A DNA stretch of 43,517 nt from Thermoplasmatales archaeon SM1-50 (GTDB lineage: Archaea > Thermoplasmatota > E2 > DHVEG-1), in contig LSSI01000048.1 in assembly GCA_001595945.1 (NCBI GenBank), positions 1 through 43,517 of the forward strand, written 5' to 3'. Below, piece by piece: positions 1 to 9,354 of the stretch (within the stretch, counting starts at the first letter, position 1; each line of letters begins with the position of its first letter). The translations under genes were made by a program, and so were the position numbers. The notes beneath the pieces are model-generated. The model worked only from the letters and a program-made list of their open reading frames with translations, ran no database searches and was not told where the DNA came from.

Positions 1-1232
1 GTTGTACAAACGCAGCACAAACAATTGGATATTCCAAAGGCATTAATGGCGCAACAGGCACTCAGGTGTGGTCATTTACGACATCTGGGGCTTCGGTATG
101 GGCTCTCGAACAGATCGATGATGTGAGCGGCGATGGAATAATGGACGTTATTATCGGTGATTTTTTAGGGAACATCTATGGTCTAAATGCAGCGACAGGA
201 GCTCAGCTTTTCTCTCTTTTTATTGGACCAGCTATTATCACGCGCTTTGAAAAAATAGGTGATGTGAATGGTGATGGCCATCCAGATATCATCCCTGCGC
301 ATAGTAGCATATCAACAACTCAGATCATTGATGGTTTCACTGGCGGTATAATCTGGTCTCATCCTGTGGCAGATCAACCATGGAACGTCGCGGCAAGTAC
401 AGATGTGAGCGGTGATGCAATCGACGATGTGTTTGTTGGGACATTGTTTCAAAGCAATTACTGTTATTTCTTAAGTGGTGTTGATGGATCAGAAATTATT
501 TCACCAATCCCGTACGGGGAAGCTGTTGATGCAATCGCTGCTATTCCTGATGTGGTCAATGACAGCTCCATGGAGATGGTTGTCGGAGGACGAAACGGGA
601 AGGTCGTCTGTTATTCCGGTGGGCTGAATGCCAGTTCTTCTCCTCCATCTATTACTGCTGATTTCATCGGCACTCCAACGGTAGGAACTGTACCACTATA
701 TGTTCAGTTTACAGACTTATCGACCGCACAAAACACGACGGTCACCTCATGGAAATGGGATTTTGATGACGATGGCGTTATTGATTCAACACTGAAAGAT
801 CCTGAATGGACCTATGAGACTGAGGGGATATATACAGTGTCATTGAAGGTATCTGGTCTTGGTGCTTCAGATACAGAACGAAAAGAAGACTATATCACAG
901 TGTTACCTCCTGGGGCATTTAATGTGACTATTGGTAACATAACAGGAGGGTTCCTCCGGGTGAATGCCGAGGTTTTGAATACAGGCAGTCTTGATATCAC
1001 GAACCTGAATTGGAGCATCTCTCTTTCCGGTGGGTTAATGATTCTTGGACGCAACTCAACGGGAGTGATATCGTCTTTAATAGTTGGTGAATTGACAGAT
1101 ATCGCAAGTCGAGCATTGTTTGGGTTAGGAAAAGTCGGTATCACCGTACAGGTTATACTTCCTGGGGCTCAGGTGATTACTAAGACCGCAGACGGTGTAC
1201 TACTATTGTTCTTCCTCCTCATCCGTAGCTGA
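1..1232 (+). CDS. FG-GAP repeat and PKD-domain surface protein, 5' end outside the window
   Basis: The frame is open from the window edge (codons start at base 3), so the N-terminus is missing; the GTG at 66 is internal. FG-GAP/VCBS-type calcium-binding motifs are visible (for example DDVSGDGIMDVIIGD and GDVNGDGHPDI), which indicate an extracellular beta-propeller. A PKD domain follows (around bases 655-900, with WKWDFDDDGVIDS). A C-terminal Ig-like domain has NWSISLSGG, and the protein ends in a hydrophobic LLLFFLLIRS tail. The layout matches the C-terminal half of the next gene almost segment by segment, so the two are tandem paralogues. It is probably a cell-surface or secreted binding protein; the ligand is unknown. 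Confidence 0.85.
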   Translation, partial: CTNAAQTIGYSKGINGATGTQVWSFTTSGASVWALEQIDDVSGDGIMDVIIGDFLGNIYGLNAATGAQLFSLFIGPAIITRFEKIGDVNGDGHPDIIPAHSSISTTQIIDGFTGGIIWSHPVADQPWNVAASTDVSGDAIDDVFVGTLFQSNYCYFLSGVDGSEIISPIPYGEAVDAIAAIPDVVNDSSMEMVVGGRNGKVVCYSGGLNASSSPPSITADFIGTPTVGTVPLYVQFTDLSTAQNTTVTSWKWDFDDDGVIDSTLKDPEWTYETEGIYTVSLKVSGLGASDTERKEDYITVLPPGAFNVTIGNITGGFLRVNAEVLNTGSLDITNLNWSISLSGGLMILGRNSTGVISSLIVGELTDIASRALFGLGKVGITVQVILPGAQVITKTADGVLLLFFLLIRS

Positions 1233-1361
1233 TTCCCTTTCCCGCAGCTCAGCTCACTGCTATGATGGTGCTCTGAATACATGCAATACCACACAAAAAC
1301 ATTAAATACTAAATCTTTGGATAATAATAAAGATCAAGAGTCTTAATTAAAGAGGGATAGT

Positions 1362-4300
1362 ATGAGAAAAATTGTAACGAAAGCAATAGTTTTTATGATC
1401 TTAGTTACTATGGTTGGGGCTAGTGGACTTGCATCAGTTAACTCACAGAATCATGCGTATTCTGTATCCGATGAGATATTCGATGATGTCTCAGTAAGAA
1501 AAAGTTATGATGAAACAGAATATATGGTTGGTTCTCGAGATTGGTCTATAGTCACATCCTATCAAATCCCTGAGGGTGCATCAGGGTTAGCCTATGATGG
1601 CACGTATCTCTACTGTGGTATCTACGGCACAAATGGTGGTCAAATCTATCGGATTAGTCCCCAGAACGGGAGTTATTCTTTGCTCTTCACTGGTCCTCAA
1701 GATGATGCCTATGGGTTGACCTACGATGGGCAGTACCTCTGGACGACTCATCACCCCAGCAACCCTGCTGTAGCACTGAAATTAGATTGGGATGGCAGCC
1801 TTCTTGCTCAGTTCAATCTCCCCGCGCAATATATCTCCGGAATCGCCTATGACAATGGCGATTTCTGGGTCTCACGGTATTACCCAGACCCTAGTCAAAT
1901 TTACAAAGTTAATGGCACGGGCAGTATTATACAGCAATTCCAAGCACCAGATAATCAACCTTGGGATCTCTGTCTTGAAAACCAGTACCTCTGGATGGCT
2001 GACTACTGGGGCGATAGTCTCTATCGTATCAATCGTACGACAGGCAGCCTTGTCGAAAGCCATGATTCCGAAGGTGTTGACCCTGCAGGGATTGTCTACG
2101 ACGGGCAATATCTCTGGTATTGTGACAACGGGATTAATTATAATTATGATACTTTGTACAAAGTAGATCTTCTCGGTGCCGGTACACCAGTGATTTACAT
2201 TCCTGTTACTATGCATGATTATGGGCCGGTTACTATCGGAGAGTCAGCTACCTGGAATGCTACTGTTCAGAATACTGGTACTGCTCCTCTTATCATCACA
2301 GATGTTGTTATCCCTAGTTCGTCTGATATCTCCTGTCCGTTGACCTTCCCGGTCACGATTCCTGCTGGTAATCAGACAGTGATTCCATTGATTTTTACTC
2401 CTCAGACGCCAGTACCGCTGAATGTCGTGATAACTGTTCAATCTAACGACCCTCTGCATCCTGAGGTCGGAATCACTCTAATTGGCAACGGGGTGAGTCC
2501 CGGACCTGATATTCAACTTCCTGAGGAAGCACATAATTATGGTTCTATACGCATGCATGCGACGAAACGCTGGTTCATGGAAGTCCAGAATGTTGGTGAT
2601 ACGACCCTGACACTTTCAAGTATCACTTCTAATGATACCCAGTTCTATCTTGATGACACGGTGTCATTTCCAATAAACATTGGTGTTGTCGGATCTGTTC
2701 AAATCCCGGTTTGGTATCAGCCAGATACGGTAAATCAGACAGAAGCGACATTAACTATCACAAGCAACGACCCTGATGAGAACCCATTCTTGGTGACGGT
2801 CATGGGAGCTGGTGTTCAAACCTCCTACCCGATCGGCGATCAACTCTGGCAGTATTACATCACAACCGGCTTTGATAACAGTCCAAAGGCTATTGCTCCT
2901 ATTGAGGATATCAGTGGTGATGGGATTAGTGACGTCATCGTCTGTTCTGAGGATGATTACATACGCTGTTTCAATGGTAACGCCCATGGTACCTGTGAGG
3001 TTCTCTGGGAACATGAGATTTATGCTGGATCTGTGTATTCGCAGAGAGGTTTGATTATCGTTGATGATATCGACAATGATGGTTATCAGGATGTTATCGT
3101 TGGTGCTGCGTGGGGTGGGCGGTTGATCAAAGCCCTTTCAGGGAAAACCGGTAGCACCCTATGGGTTCATGATACCCATGAATATGGCGGTGGTGGGTGG
3201 GTGTTCCAGGTCGACTGCCGTTATGACTATAATAGCGATGGGACTCTTGATGTCCTTGCTGCGACTGGTGATGACTCTACCGATACTGGTCCGAAACGGG
3301 TGTACTGTCTGAATGGTTTGACTGGGGTTTCAATCTGGGAATGTCCCTTGGGTGGCCCGGTGTTTTCTGTGATTGGTATTGAAGATTTCACTGGCGATGG
3401 AATCCCTGATGCACTTGCAGGCTGTTCCAACGAAGCCGAATCCATCGGATATGGGAGAGGGATCAATGGTGCAACAGGTTCTCAGATGTGGTCGTTCCAG
3501 GTTCCGGGAACCTCTGTCTGGGCTCTTGCACAACTTGATGATGTATCCGGCGATGGAATAAAGGACGTTATTATCGGTGATTTTGCTGGACATATCTATG
3601 CGCTAAATGCGAGTAATGGAAATCAACTCTGGACTAATTCTATCGGAAACTTCATTATAACTCAATTTGTTCTACTTGATGATATCAACAACAATGGTCA
3701 TCCTGATATTGTGCCTATACAATACGGAACAATTGTATGGACCCTTGATGGATACAATGGCCAATTTATCTGGAGTCAGACGGTTGCTGATAAACCAGCA
3801 AGCATCGCTCGTTCTGAGGATATTAGTGGTGACGGAATAAATGATGTTTTTATCGGAACGCTGTATGTCAATAACTACTTTTATTTCCTGAATGGTGTGA
3901 ATGGGACAATACTTGCGTCTTTTCCGATAAGTACCCCTGTTGATGCCATAGCTGCAATTCCAGACATTGTTGGTGACCGCTCCATGGAGATGGTTGTTGG
4001 AGGCAGGGATGGCAGAGTCGTGTGTTTCTCAGGCGGTCTTGGTGCGATTCCTGTGCATGCTGATTTCACCGCAGATGTGACTGTGGGGACTGTGCCTTTA
4101 ACCGTCCAATTCACTGATCTATCCACAGGATATGAGACTGTGATAATCTCCTGGAAATGGGATTTCGATAACGATGGCACGATTGATTCAGAGCAACAGC
4201 ATCCGACGTGGACCTACTCGGTGCCTGGGACCTATACGGTTTCCTTGACTGTTTCAGATGGGGAGTTCTCTGATACCGAGACAAAAATTGATTACATCGT

Positions 4301-4631
4301 TGTAATCCCTGGTTCACCTGAGATATCCATTGGCGCGATTACTGGTGGGTTGCTAAGAGTTGCTGCAGAGGTGTTTAACAATGGGACCGCAGACGCCACT
4401 GATATGAACTGGAGCATTGAACTTGCTGGTGGTCTTGTCCTTCTTGGGAAAAACAAAACCGGAACGATTGACTCCCTTCCTGTCAATGATTCTATAGAGA
4501 TTACTGATAGACCGGTGTTTGGATTTGGGAGGATTACCATTACGGTCACGATCGAGGTACCTGATGAAGAACTGATTACGAAATCAGCAAGCGGTTTCCT
4601 GTTGTTCTTCATATTTCTTGGAGTCAAATAG
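1362..4631 (+). CDS. Large exported protein: beta-propeller, two HYDIN-like domains, FG-GAP repeats and PKD
   Basis: 1089 aa. A signal peptide covers about residues 1-28. Residues 45-270 carry five or six repeats of the type LAYDGTYLYC / LTYDGQYLWT, a YVTN/NHL-like propeller. Residues 280-490 hold two ASH/HYDIN-like Ig domains (NTGTAPLIITDV, NVGDTTLTLSSI). About residues 490-895 contain seven FG-GAP motifs (DISGDGISDVIV, DDIDNDGYQDVIVG and others). A PKD domain lies at about 898-985 (WKWDFDNDGTIDS). The final 100 residues form the same Ig-like domain as the upstream paralogue, ending GFLLFFIFLGVK. The start ATG follows an AGAGGGATAG purine stretch. It is extracellular, likely in adhesion or polymer binding. 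No catalytic motif was seen. Confidence 0.9.
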   Translation: MRKIVTKAIVFMILVTMVGASGLASVNSQNHAYSVSDEIFDDVSVRKSYDETEYMVGSRDWSIVTSYQIPEGASGLAYDGTYLYCGIYGTNGGQIYRISPQNGSYSLLFTGPQDDAYGLTYDGQYLWTTHHPSNPAVALKLDWDGSLLAQFNLPAQYISGIAYDNGDFWVSRYYPDPSQIYKVNGTGSIIQQFQAPDNQPWDLCLENQYLWMADYWGDSLYRINRTTGSLVESHDSEGVDPAGIVYDGQYLWYCDNGINYNYDTLYKVDLLGAGTPVIYIPVTMHDYGPVTIGESATWNATVQNTGTAPLIITDVVIPSSSDISCPLTFPVTIPAGNQTVIPLIFTPQTPVPLNVVITVQSNDPLHPEVGITLIGNGVSPGPDIQLPEEAHNYGSIRMHATKRWFMEVQNVGDTTLTLSSITSNDTQFYLDDTVSFPINIGVVGSVQIPVWYQPDTVNQTEATLTITSNDPDENPFLVTVMGAGVQTSYPIGDQLWQYYITTGFDNSPKAIAPIEDISGDGISDVIVCSEDDYIRCFNGNAHGTCEVLWEHEIYAGSVYSQRGLIIVDDIDNDGYQDVIVGAAWGGRLIKALSGKTGSTLWVHDTHEYGGGGWVFQVDCRYDYNSDGTLDVLAATGDDSTDTGPKRVYCLNGLTGVSIWECPLGGPVFSVIGIEDFTGDGIPDALAGCSNEAESIGYGRGINGATGSQMWSFQVPGTSVWALAQLDDVSGDGIKDVIIGDFAGHIYALNASNGNQLWTNSIGNFIITQFVLLDDINNNGHPDIVPIQYGTIVWTLDGYNGQFIWSQTVADKPASIARSEDISGDGINDVFIGTLYVNNYFYFLNGVNGTILASFPISTPVDAIAAIPDIVGDRSMEMVVGGRDGRVVCFSGGLGAIPVHADFTADVTVGTVPLTVQFTDLSTGYETVIISWKWDFDNDGTIDSEQQHPTWTYSVPGTYTVSLTVSDGEFSDTETKIDYIVVIPGSPEISIGAITGGLLRVAAEVFNNGTADATDMNWSIELAGGLVLLGKNKTGTIDSLPVNDSIEITDRPVFGFGRITITVTIEVPDEELITKSASGFLLFFIFLGVK

Positions 4632-4669
4632 GGTTTGTTCTGCTAACGAATAGGAAAAAATCAATATCA

Positions 4670-4691
4670 CTCTTTTTTTTATTTTTTTTTC
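4670..4691 (+). terminator. T-rich archaeal transcription terminator
   Basis: Almost uninterrupted T run about 40 bases after the stop of the large FG-GAP gene, without a strong preceding stem, as expected for intrinsic archaeal termination. The rest of 4632-4915 holds no open frame that I can support. Confidence 0.6.
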
Positions 4692-4915
4692 GTGAAAAAG
4701 AGATGGACATAGAGGAAAGTAGCTTCCTTTAATAATGAATTGTATTGTAAGTTGTAAGTAATTGGGGCTTACACAAAGACAGGGTGAAGTCCTCTCTTTT
4801 ACTTATTATATAGGATACAGTTACCTATATTTCGTAATGCAATGTTGATTGGGACATAAAGCTTTGTTTTAGTATGTAGTCATAGTTAAATTTCTAAGGA
4901 CATTATTTTGAAATA

Positions 4916-5851
4916 CTATGGTCTGCCCGGACCTACATGCACATGAAGCCCTGAGCCAATATAATACGCGCTGTCTATGCCCGTATAGATCATCAGGCCG
5001 GTGAATCCCAGGCATCCTCTCCACGTGTAGTTCATGTACCAGTCGTCTTGCGGTTGCCACCCACCCGCTATGGTCTGCCCCCAGAACGACCCTGTGAGGT
5101 TTTGTTTTCCATTGACGCCGTCTGTAAAAATCCATCCCTCCGCTGGTTGCAGCCAGTCCGGATATGGGTAGTAATGGTAATTGCCAAAATACATGCTTAC
5201 ACCGCAATGAGAACCATTTTGTGCTAGGATGCTTTGAGTGATTTTGCTGATTTGGTTACAGACTATCCAGAGCACTGTGGCGACTTTTACTAAGATGGCG
5301 TTTCCTGTGCAATGGTCCATGATAACGTAGAGACGATGCGCGATTCTTTTAGCAAACTTTGCGACATGAGTATTGCTGGTGTTGCCTGCGATGGAGCAAA
5401 AAAAATTTTGCATCTCCCCGTCAGTTGAGGTGTCAAATAGAAGCGTATGCTGGTTCTTTATTATTCTGGATATTTTTTTATAGCGGCTTGCGCTTGTTAC
5501 AAGTGTTTTAAGTTTAGGGATGCTTAGGTCGCTTGGCAGCAGAGCGTTTCTTGCTAGTGCATCGATGGTGCCGTTGAAGATCCTATGTGTCTCTAGTAAG
5601 GTGTCTGCTGTTGAAAGCTGGTTTTTTAGATCATCAAACACGCGTTGAATTTCTCTAATCTGGCCTCGTGTCACTTTAAGGCTATGCATGGTATCTTTCG
5701 TAGTTCCGTAAGTCTGTATGGTGAATGTTACAAGGTCGCTTTGGTCTGATGCGAAGACAGTTGTAAGACTTATATTTGGTGTGAAAGCAGCACCAAGTAG
5801 CAGAAGAATACTTCCAATCAACAAGGCAATTCTTCCAATGAATTTAATCAT
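4916..5851 (-). CDS. Exported protein of unknown function, 311 aa
   Basis: An N-terminal signal or anchor segment covers about residues 5-30 (IALLIGSILLLLGAAF). The middle is a charged, probably helical region (about residues 55-130). The C-terminal third is rich in Gly, Trp and Tyr (WLQPAEGWIFTDGVNGKQ, then CLGFTGLMIYTGIDS and GLHVHVGPGRP). This architecture seems typical of exported proteins of uncultured Thermoplasmatota, but I cannot assign a known domain. Four or more cysteines after the signal could form disulfides outside the cell. It is a monocistronic minus-strand gene; its upstream side is AT-rich (5852-5905) and could hold the promoter. Confidence 0.75.
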   Translation of the reverse strand: MIKFIGRIALLIGSILLLLGAAFTPNISLTTVFASDQSDLVTFTIQTYGTTKDTMHSLKVTRGQIREIQRVFDDLKNQLSTADTLLETHRIFNGTIDALARNALLPSDLSIPKLKTLVTSASRYKKISRIIKNQHTLLFDTSTDGEMQNFFCSIAGNTSNTHVAKFAKRIAHRLYVIMDHCTGNAILVKVATVLWIVCNQISKITQSILAQNGSHCGVSMYFGNYHYYPYPDWLQPAEGWIFTDGVNGKQNLTGSFWGQTIAGGWQPQDDWYMNYTWRGCLGFTGLMIYTGIDSAYYIGSGLHVHVGPGRP

Positions 5852-6469
5852 CTATATCCCCTTTATTTTATATTATTATAACGATGTCCCTGTATATTAT
5901 CATTTGTAATTAAAAATATCATCCTGGCTCATGATACTTTGACAATTGTGGCAAATATCGGTCGAGAAGTCATCAGGAAGCCCTGAACCACAGATCTTAC
6001 AGGTTCGAGTGATGTGTCATCATCCATATTATGTTTCTTAACTCTTTACCGCGTGAATACCAAAGATGAAAAATAATAGGATTGTCGCAATGTAGCTGTC
6101 TGTATACAATTGTGTATTATCTGTCCATACTATTATACATAGTGTTACTTTTCCCAAACATAACATAAGAACCTTAACCACAGCATCTTCATCTGGTAAT
6201 AGTAGTTTTGGAATCACTTGAAACGTATCTCTCCCAAGGAGAATAAAATCTCCAGAGGACAATGTCTCCTAGCATACTCGAAATGCGGTTGATTTTCCAA
6301 ATTTTTTTATTTTTTCTCTCATGCCAAACCCACCGATGATTGAAGAAAAGGAGAGTTATGTCGTCATATATGATTCCATTAAAGGGTATCTGCCTTGGTC
6401 CAGTCCACCCTAGTTGGACATAGTTCTGTCAGCAACGTCGTCTGAACTATTCCTTTACTTATTTTGGCC
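5852..6469. other. Degraded intergenic stretch
   Basis: 618 bases between two minus-strand exported-protein genes. It contains the zinc-ribbon remnant listed separately (5900-6016). A 74-codon minus frame at 6038-6262 has a hydrophobic C-terminal segment (ATILLFFIFGI), but no ribosome site and no similarity I recognise. A 25-codon plus frame starts at about 6336. I regard most of it as decayed coding sequence. Confidence 0.4.
5900..6016 (-). pseudogene. Remnant of a zinc-ribbon protein (C-terminal part)
   Basis: The minus frame opened after a TGA reads TCKICGSGLPDDFSTD followed by ICHNCQS. That gives two CxxC knuckles spaced as in small zinc ribbons, then a stop. There is no start codon, and upstream the frame is closed, so this is a fragment. 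The parent gene is unknown. Confidence 0.4.
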
Positions 6470-7234
6470 TTAGTGCTCATTTATTACAGTATAGCCGTCC
6501 CAATAATTTCCTGCAGAGAGATATGTATCATTACATGTGCTGCTTCCTTTATCAACAGCGTTAATGATGTTGTTTACATAGTTGTTATAATAGACATGAT
6601 TACACAAGCTTGATAGAACTTCAATATTGTAATAATTATTTGTAAGAGTATTTTCAATGATGCTGTTGTTGTTCGAGAAAACACGTAGTGAGATACCAAC
6701 GACCTTGTTCGAGATACGATTATCATAAATTCCCGCATCACAAAACGAGTGCAATGAAATCCCAAACCAATTGCTTGTTCGGGTCATAATCATCTGAGAG
6801 ATATAGGTTTGGTTTGTTAGAATCATGATATCTGATGAGGGATACGTGCAGTGATACTGTAATGAAAACTCACTGATTGTTACCCCATAATCATAAACAT
6901 AGACGACATCCCGTCCGATAACTCCAACGATGATCGTCGTATTTTTGTTTTCGCCAAGTAGACGAATTGATTTATTCACGACGATACTTTCGTTATAGGG
7001 AGACGAATCATCATATACAAAAACCGTATCGTTGTCAAAGGAAGCGTTGATAGCATCCTGAATACTTAAGTAGTTTCCTGAGCCTGAACCACCAACATAA
7101 AACCAGCTATCTCTTAAAGATGACAGAGATGGTGTCGGAATTTTTCGTGCTGTTGATGGAATGATACAGCTGCCTACGATTAAGAGGATGATTCCCATAG
7201 CAAATACTTTTTCAGAGAAATAATCTTTTTTCAT
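6470..7234 (-). CDS. Exported parallel beta-helix (NosD/pectate-lyase-like fold) protein
   Basis: 254 aa from the ATG at 7234, preceded by a GGGGGG purine site. An upstream ATG at 7294 would add 20 charged residues before the signal peptide and also has a possible AGAAGG site, so the start is not certain. The signal peptide (VFAMGIILLIVGSCII) is followed by YLSIQDAINASFDNDTVFVYD, the usual opening of right-handed beta-helix surface proteins. Short N-rich turns follow (IYDNRISNKVVGISLR, NNNSIIENTLTNNYYNIEV). It ends GNYWDG, the motif that closes many NosD-like repeats. It is shorter than most of the family. Probably a carbohydrate-binding or structural surface protein; no lyase residues are evident. 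Confidence 0.75.
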   Translation of the reverse strand: MKKDYFSEKVFAMGIILLIVGSCIIPSTARKIPTPSLSSLRDSWFYVGGSGSGNYLSIQDAINASFDNDTVFVYDDSSPYNESIVVNKSIRLLGENKNTTIIVGVIGRDVVYVYDYGVTISEFSLQYHCTYPSSDIMILTNQTYISQMIMTRTSNWFGISLHSFCDAGIYDNRISNKVVGISLRVFSNNNSIIENTLTNNYYNIEVLSSLCNHVYYNNYVNNIINAVDKGSSTCNDTYLSAGNYWDGYTVINEH

Positions 7235-7366
7235 TTCCCCCCATGTTCTTGATTTTATAACACTATTCTGTCTTAAAACCTTTGTTTTCTCCATTGTTTT
7301 CCTTCTTTTTGTGTCTCCTTCATCAACCTTAATAAAGAATCAATGTATTGGGGGCGTGGGATTTTC

Positions 7367-8668
7367 ATGGATTATATTTTCAACAAGAAAATGGAGACGT
7401 TGAACAGAAAGAAACTTAAGGATTTGCAGTTGGAGCGTTTACAACAAACTGTTCATCGTGTATATGAAACCGTGCCGTTTTATACAAAAGCATTCAAGCA
7501 GTTTGATGTGACACCGGCGGATATCAAAGCACTTGATGATATCAAGAAACTGCCGTTTACGACAAAGGATGATCTGCGGAAGAACGCACCGTTTGGCATG
7601 ATGACAATATCTTTGGAGAACTGTATCGAGTTGCATGCTTCCTCAGGAACAACCGGTGTACCTGTGACCGTATGCTACACTCATAATGACATGGAGGTCT
7701 GGTCTGAGGTGATGGCGCGCTGTCTGTCCATGTCCGGTCTGACGAAAAAAGACATTTTCCAAAACCCAATCCCATATGGGACGTTCACGGGTGCGTTCGG
7801 GTTTCATTATGGTGCGCAGAGAATCGGGGCGCTTGTAATTCCATCTGGTCAGGGTCAATCGGAACGGCAGATTAAGCTTATGGATTATTATGGGACGACG
7901 TTTCTCTCCGGTGTCGCATCCTATGCGATGCGCCTAGGGCAGGTCGCTGTTGAGATAGGCCTTGACCCAAAAAAACTACATGTTCGAAACGGGTTGTTTG
8001 GCGCGGAGATGTTCACCTCTGGTCTGAAGAAACGGATAATGGACAATTGGGACATGGATGTGCATGATATATATGGTCTGACTGAGATGTGCGGTCCTGG
8101 TGTATCCACAGACTGTGACCAGCATGACGGATTGCATCTCTGGGAGGATCATTTCCTTGTCGAATGCGTCGATCCAATCACTCTTGAACCAGTTGGGGTG
8201 GAAGAGGAGGGAGAAATTGTTCTTACCACGATTAGTAAGGAAGGCATGCCGCTTTTACGGTATCGGACACGTGATATCGCAATGTTCTATGATCAAGGAA
8301 TGTGTTCCTGTGGTCGGACGCATGTGCGCCATTCGATGATTAAAGGTCGATCTGATGACATGGTAATCATCAGGGGGACGAACATCTACCCTGGTCAGAT
8401 TGAGTCTGTGTTGATGAACAATTCACTGGTTGGGGGGAACTGGCGTATGGTGCTTAACACGGAAAATGATATTGATATGCTCACAGTGGAGGTAGAAACC
8501 AAGGAACGACTTAGCAGCACTGATACAGAGCAGCTCTCGATAAAGCTAAAAGGAGACATCCAATCTGTTATCGTATTTACCCCTCGGGTTGATGTGCTAC
8601 CGCCCAACACCATCCGCGAAACTGGTTTAAAAGCAAAACGGGTTATCGATAACCGGAAGAAGGATTAG
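7367..8668 (+). CDS. paaK: Phenylacetate-CoA ligase family adenylate-forming enzyme
   Basis: 433 aa from the ATG at 7367, the usual family length. An upstream ATG at 7343 would add eight residues, but the GGGGGCGTGGG between the two is better read as the ribosome site for 7367. The ANL-superfamily P-loop ASSGTTGVPV, the GFHYGAQRIGA region, the YGLTEMCGPG adenine-binding motif and a late RSDDMVIIRGTNIYP hinge motif are all present. The enzyme activates aryl acids such as phenylacetate to the CoA thioester with ATP. In archaea these genes often sit with 2-oxoacid:ferredoxin oxidoreductases or ADP-forming acyl-CoA synthetases. The next gene fits that pattern, suggesting aromatic amino-acid catabolism. 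First gene of a tight operon (3 bases to the next). Confidence 0.92.
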   Translation: MDYIFNKKMETLNRKKLKDLQLERLQQTVHRVYETVPFYTKAFKQFDVTPADIKALDDIKKLPFTTKDDLRKNAPFGMMTISLENCIELHASSGTTGVPVTVCYTHNDMEVWSEVMARCLSMSGLTKKDIFQNPIPYGTFTGAFGFHYGAQRIGALVIPSGQGQSERQIKLMDYYGTTFLSGVASYAMRLGQVAVEIGLDPKKLHVRNGLFGAEMFTSGLKKRIMDNWDMDVHDIYGLTEMCGPGVSTDCDQHDGLHLWEDHFLVECVDPITLEPVGVEEEGEIVLTTISKEGMPLLRYRTRDIAMFYDQGMCSCGRTHVRHSMIKGRSDDMVIIRGTNIYPGQIESVLMNNSLVGGNWRMVLNTENDIDMLTVEVETKERLSSTDTEQLSIKLKGDIQSVIVFTPRVDVLPPNTIRETGLKAKRVIDNRKKD

Positions 8669-8671
8669 ATT

Positions 8672-9331
8672 ATGAATCCTGCTGTGAAGACACTACTTGA
8701 GAATAGGAATGGTGCGCTTGCAGAAAACGAGGTAAAGGATCTCCTGCGTACGTATGGGATACCTACAACGGTATATCAACTAGTTCAAACAGAAAAGGAT
8801 CTTGAGAGACTCTCGTTGCGTTTTCCTGTCGCTTTAAAGGTCTGTTCGTCAAAGATCCTGCATAAGACCGATGTCGGGGGGGTGAGATTGAATATTCAAA
8901 AAAAGGATGAATTGAAAAAAACTTTTCAGGAGTTCCGACTGAAGTTCCCATCAGAGGATCTGCTGGTTGATCAGATGGAGGAGAAAGGTGTTGAGATTAT
9001 TGTTGGCTTGGTGCAGGATCCCACGTTTGGTCTTACTGTGATGTGTGGGATTGGCGGGATCTTCACAGAGTTGTACAAGGATGTGTCTTTCCGTGTTGTC
9101 CCTATTGATGTATTTGATGCAGCGCAGATGGTCGAGGAGCTGGCGGGCAAACAACTTTTAGAAGGTTTCCGTGGAATGAAGGCCAACAAGCAGCTCGTTG
9201 TTGATGTGGTGTTGAAGGTCTCAAAACTGGGTGAGGAGCTTATCGATCATGTTGATCAAATGGATTTAAATCCAGTATTTGTGTATGAGAATCGTGTCTG
9301 TGTCGTAGATGCGAAACTTATCCTGAAATAA
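8672..9331 (+). CDS. acdB: ADP-forming acetyl/acyl-CoA synthetase, beta (ATP-grasp) subunit
   Basis: 219 aa, the normal size of a separate beta subunit. The N-terminus has [16 protein letters not shown]. The ATP-grasp part has [20 protein letters not shown], the KSxxIxHKxDxGGV signature. [25 protein letters not shown] follows, and the end has [19 protein letters not shown]. The ACD enzyme converts acyl-CoA, ADP and phosphate into acid, CoA and ATP. The alpha subunit is not in this operon and must be elsewhere. It starts 3 bases after paaK and is followed 23 bases later by the SAH hydrolase. A decayed copy of the N-terminus of this family lies in the island at about 25922-26003. Confidence 0.92.
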   Translation: MNPAVKTLLENRNGALAENEVKDLLRTYGIPTTVYQLVQTEKDLERLSLRFPVALKVCSSKILHKTDVGGVRLNIQKKDELKKTFQEFRLKFPSEDLLVDQMEEKGVEIIVGLVQDPTFGLTVMCGIGGIFTELYKDVSFRVVPIDVFDAAQMVEELAGKQLLEGFRGMKANKQLVVDVVLKVSKLGEELIDHVDQMDLNPVFVYENRVCVVDAKLILK

Positions 9332-9354
9332 GAAGAATGGTGGAGTATGGTATC

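Noticed and set aside
3881-4627. Minus-strand frames of about 100-110 codons opposite the FG-GAP gene
   Set aside because: They are shadows of the 1089-codon gene: low-complexity S/T/P composition, no ribosome sites and no family motifs.
6038-6262. 74-codon minus frame as a membrane protein gene
   Set aside because: It has a hydrophobic end but no ribosome site or promoter and lies in a stretch containing other decayed sequence; it is kept only as a note in the intergenic entry.
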